Shown here: piece after piece, positions 63,698 through 64,000 of the stretch | Layout of the letters: each line of letters opens with the position of its first letter | How positions within the stretch are numbered: the first letter of the stretch is position 1 | Assembly (NCBI GenBank): GCA_018053145.1 | Contig: JAGPMA010000004.1 | Span: 1-64,000 of the forward strand | Length of the DNA stretch: 64,000 bases | Direction: 5' to 3' | Origin: Oscillospiraceae bacterium | GTDB lineage: Bacteria > Bacillota > Clostridia > Oscillospirales > Oscillospiraceae | Notes under the pieces: model-generated | The model's input: only the letters and a program-made list of their open reading frames with translations | The model's database searches: none | What the model was told of the DNA's origin: nothing | Made by a program: the position numbers and the translations under genes

Positions 63698-64000
63698 ATG
63701 CTTCTAAAAGAAACTATTATAGACCTTTGCGGACTTGCCGCTCCCTCCGGCTTTGAGGAACGGGCTTTCGCACGCATTAAGGAGCTTTTATCTCCTTACG
63801 TCCATGAAATATCAACCGACGCTCTCGGCAACCTGATTGCCGTTAAAAGATGCGGCAAGCAAGGTGCAAAAAAGCTTATGCTCAACGCGCACATGGACGA
63901 AATCGGCTTGATTATAACAGGAATTGAAAAGGGCTTTCTGCGCTTCTCAAACCTCGGCGGCATTGACCCGCGAATGCTTCCGGCAAGGGAGATAAAGGTT
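63698..64000 (+). CDS. M42-family aminopeptidase, N-terminal part (cut by window end)
   Basis: The frame starts at ATG 63698, with GGAGG 5 bases upstream, and stays open to the window edge (101 residues seen). LCGLAAPSGFEERAFARIKE, TDALGNLIAVKRCG and LMLNAHMDEIGLIITGIEKG with the first metal-binding His/Asp (HMDE) are typical of M42 glutamyl/leucyl aminopeptidases, cobalt or zinc enzymes forming tetrahedral shells. FSNLGGIDPRMLPAREIKV continues the family. It lies 34 bases after murD and may be transcribed with it. Confidence 0.88.
   Translation, partial: MLLKETIIDLCGLAAPSGFEERAFARIKELLSPYVHEISTDALGNLIAVKRCGKQGAKKLMLNAHMDEIGLIITGIEKGFLRFSNLGGIDPRMLPAREIKV

Overview
The window reads as chromosome of an anaerobic, low-to-middle GC Gram-positive bacterium of the class Clostridia (Oscillospirales/Eubacteriales-like). 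Signs of this are sporulation genes (spoIIIAA-AB-AC, spoIIGA-sigE), a GlgC/GlgD glycogen cluster, a V-type ATPase with a membrane pyrophosphatase, SLH-domain surface protein, an iron-sulfur FAD oxidoreductase, strong AGGAGG ribosome sites and sigma-A type promoters. The content is mostly core metabolism; no rRNA, tRNA, CRISPR array, intact transposon or prophage was recognised. The assignment is inferred from gene families, not from a marker-gene comparison.

Layout. 1-1955 (minus) holds a rearranged spoIIIA operon: spoIIIAA, AB and a shortened AC are followed by about 240 bp of a conjugation VirB4-like ATPase gene in the opposite sense and then by a spoIIIAH fragment, so AD, AE, AF and AG are missing. 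2.1-6.1 kb has a DUF1015 protein, a NUDIX hydrolase, a tiny conserved protein and an amino-acid permease. 6.3-10.4 kb is a redox unit: a 896-residue Fe-S/FAD oxidoreductase with hypA behind it, divergent from a GntR regulator that carries its own operator. 10.4-16.8 kb has rmlA, hppA, prfB, prs and pth. 16.9-25.1 kb is a complete glycogen operon glgB-C-D-A-P. 25.2-26.8 kb is spoIIGA-sigE. 26.9-33.7 kb has L-serine dehydratase, a COG2509 flavoprotein, a DUF1002 secreted protein, an alanine symporter and rplJ-rplL with its L10 leader. 33.8-40.8 kb has an SLH-anchored phosphodiester glycosidase, a glycosyltransferase, an Fe-S uracil-DNA glycosylase and a two-component system with a DUF4342 protein.

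41.1-49.9 kb (minus) is a full V-type ATPase operon (G/H-like, I, K, E, C, F, A, B, D). The K ring subunit keeps the residues that bind Na+ in Enterococcus hirae, and HppA carries the residues of K+-dependent, probably Na+-pumping, pyrophosphatases, so a sodium-based membrane economy is likely. 50.3-54 kb has a free-standing acyltransferase-fold protein with an altered active site, a SleB-like wall hydrolase and a tandem pair of acyl-ACP thioesterases. 54.1-64 kb has pta, rpsF-ssb-rpsR, a hemerythrin, an ArsC/Spx-like protein, a membrane dipeptidase that seems to start at ATT, rnjA, recR, rpe, murD and the beginning of an M42 aminopeptidase.

The most unusual points are the spoIIIA junctions, the hairpin that would hide the ribosome site of the V-ATPase D subunit, the His-to-Glu change in the E2-like protein, the ATT start, the oxidoreductase/HypA pair with its GntR switch, and a very GC-rich island between rpe and murD. 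Nothing here is proven to be a new system; the candidates are listed with tests.
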